In this document: positions 63,170-64,000 of the stretch, piece after piece
How the letters are laid out: each line of letters starts with the position of its first letter
Numbering within the stretch: position 1 is the stretch's first letter
Source: Cliona cf. orientalis
Taxonomy: Eukaryota; Porifera; Demospongiae; Clionaida; Clionaidae
Direction of reading: 5' to 3'
Assembly (NCBI GenBank): GCA_963930775.1
Contig: OZ005703.1
Coordinates: 2,046,001 to 2,110,000 of the forward strand
Length of the DNA stretch: 64,000 bases
The notes under the pieces: model-generated
What the model saw: only the letters and a program-made list of their open reading frames with translations
Database searches by the model: none
What the model was told of the DNA's origin: nothing
Position numbers and translations under genes: made by a program

Positions 63170-63345
63170 AGAGGCCTCCGCACGCCGAGAAGGTATCTCC
63201 GCATGCGGAGCAGAGTCTCCGCACGCCGAGAAGGTATCTCCGCATGCGGAGCAAGGTCTCCGCACGCGGAGAAGACACCCCCGCATGCGGAGAATGTACG
63301 TCCGCATGCGGAGCTGGTCCTCCGCGTGCGGAAATGGGCGTCGTG
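63170..63345. repeat. Palindromic module array of the right fold-back arm
   Basis: CTCCGCACGCCGAGAAGGTAT and CTCCGCATGCGGAGCA alternate with a 41-bp spacing (63176, 63217), then give way to single CTCCGCATGCGGAG-like modules. It corresponds in reverse to part of 61485-61825, with fewer units. Confidence 0.8.
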
Positions 63346-63884
63346 CGGGAAATTTCACTTCTCGGCTTCCATAGGTCAGTGCATGATCTAGGAGTGGGGG
63401 AAAGGCACCTGGCTATGTCACTATACAAACTGAAAGCTTCTGTGACTACCTAAACTACTTGAGAGCCACTGCCTGTTTACACTGTCACTGCACTGACAAC
63501 TGACCAGCAAGGCGCACCATAAACATGTTCAGGTGCAGGGTATGTAGTTCCTGATATTGAACAAGCATGCATACACAGTGAGCCATGCTATACACATGCA
63601 TGAGTCATGCATACGAATAGCTTACGGTTGAAATCGAATCGCTTACGGGTTCGAATCGTTTACAGTGATACAGTATGGAGTATGTCTCTCTCGGCCACCA
63701 TACATGCATGCATGTAGCGGTGAGGGTTCTGCACTCAAGTGCATTTATTAGATCAGTGACAGGGTGTAGTGCTTATCTAAAGCATGAGTAGTATACTAGT
63801 AGAGTTGCAAGAATTAATCGTTATCTGCATACCATTGACGTAATAATGACCCTCTAGCTCCCCTAATTTATGTGATTACCATAG

Positions 63885-64000
63885 TTAATTGAATACAACG
63901 CATGATCCAATTTAACGCAATAAATTAGCATTTTACGAATTCTCACAACGTTTATATTATTATGGAGCAATTGACGACCTTTACCAGAAAAACGCGCATT
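63885..64000. repeat. Second copy of the 56053-56170 repeat, cut by the window end
   Basis: Shared stretches are ATACAACG.ATGATCCAAT, AAATTAGCATTTTACGAATTCTCA and ATTGACGACCTTTACCAGAAAA. It is the interior of the TA-flanked element seen in receptor 1 intron 5, so another copy probably continues beyond the window. Confidence 0.75.

Larger units (their letters stand above)
61450..63373. mobile_element. Fold-back element (1.9 kb) with 8-bp flanking repeats
   Basis: The left arm (61450 to about 62245) and right arm (about 62777 to 63373) are inverted copies. Outer ends: GGAAGCCGAGAAGTG and its complement, then GCACGACGCCCATTTCCGC. Middle: CACAGCCTTGTAGAAGTCAC and its complement. Inner: CAATTTCACAAAGCGACCAC and its complement. 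GGTCAGTG flanks both ends (61442-61449 and 63374-63381). The subterminal zones consist of palindromic CTCCGCATGCGGAG modules. No transposase is recognised. Long arms with repeated modules and an 8-bp duplication fit a fold-back or hAT-mobilised element. Confidence 0.85.

Overview
This window is eukaryotic nuclear DNA from an animal, most likely a sponge. That assignment is inference. It rests on phase-matched spliceosomal introns, a metazoan-type MAST kinase, a TKL-like kinase fused to Kelch repeats, short frizzled-like seven-transmembrane receptors, and dense small inverted-repeat transposons. There is no bacterial operon structure, CRISPR array, rRNA or tRNA that I can see.

Layout. (1) 1-15066: no confident coding exon. 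It holds AG/CT microsatellites, ACATGT-type palindromic repeats and a few hairpins. (2) 15067-30878, + strand: a MAST (microtubule-associated Ser/Thr) kinase gene. I could chain 21 coding exons in consistent phase, giving 1432 residues with the N-terminus still open. The order is Ser-rich N-terminus, MAST-specific pre-kinase domain, AGC kinase, tail, PDZ domain and basic Ser/Pro-rich C-terminus. An in-frame ATG at 20839 suggests a second, shorter isoform with its own promoter. (3) 31496-40458, - strand: a seven-exon gene for an 828-residue kinase / coiled-coil / Kelch protein (copy A), tail to tail with MAST. (4) 40459-44220: a spacer holding a 1-kb inverted-repeat element, a broken duplicate of the last MAST exon (42196-42966) and a 702-bp TA-flanked MITE. 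(5) 44221-48664, - strand: copy B of the kinase / coiled-coil / Kelch gene (829 residues). Copies A and B, together with the MAST tail fragment, show a direct segmental duplication of roughly 30.11-40.46 kb and 42.20-48.67 kb. (6) 48901-57457, + strand: a six-exon 7TM receptor gene of 464 residues, divergent from copy B across only 236 bp. (7) 57824-61029, + strand: the first four exons of a tandem paralogue of that receptor; the rest is not seen in the window. (8) 61030-64000: intron or flank dominated by a 1.9-kb fold-back element with 8-bp flanking repeats.

How the genes may work together. MAST kinases are cytoskeletal/scaffold kinases. The two Kelch kinases look like cytoplasmic signalling proteins in which a kinase head is separated from a beta-propeller by a variable coiled coil. 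The two receptors look like membrane sensors with a very short ectodomain. The shared divergent promoter between kinase copy B and receptor 1 allows co-expression, but a pathway linking them is only inference. The right half is a nest of transposons whose nesting and target-site duplications let insertions be ordered relative to the segmental duplication.
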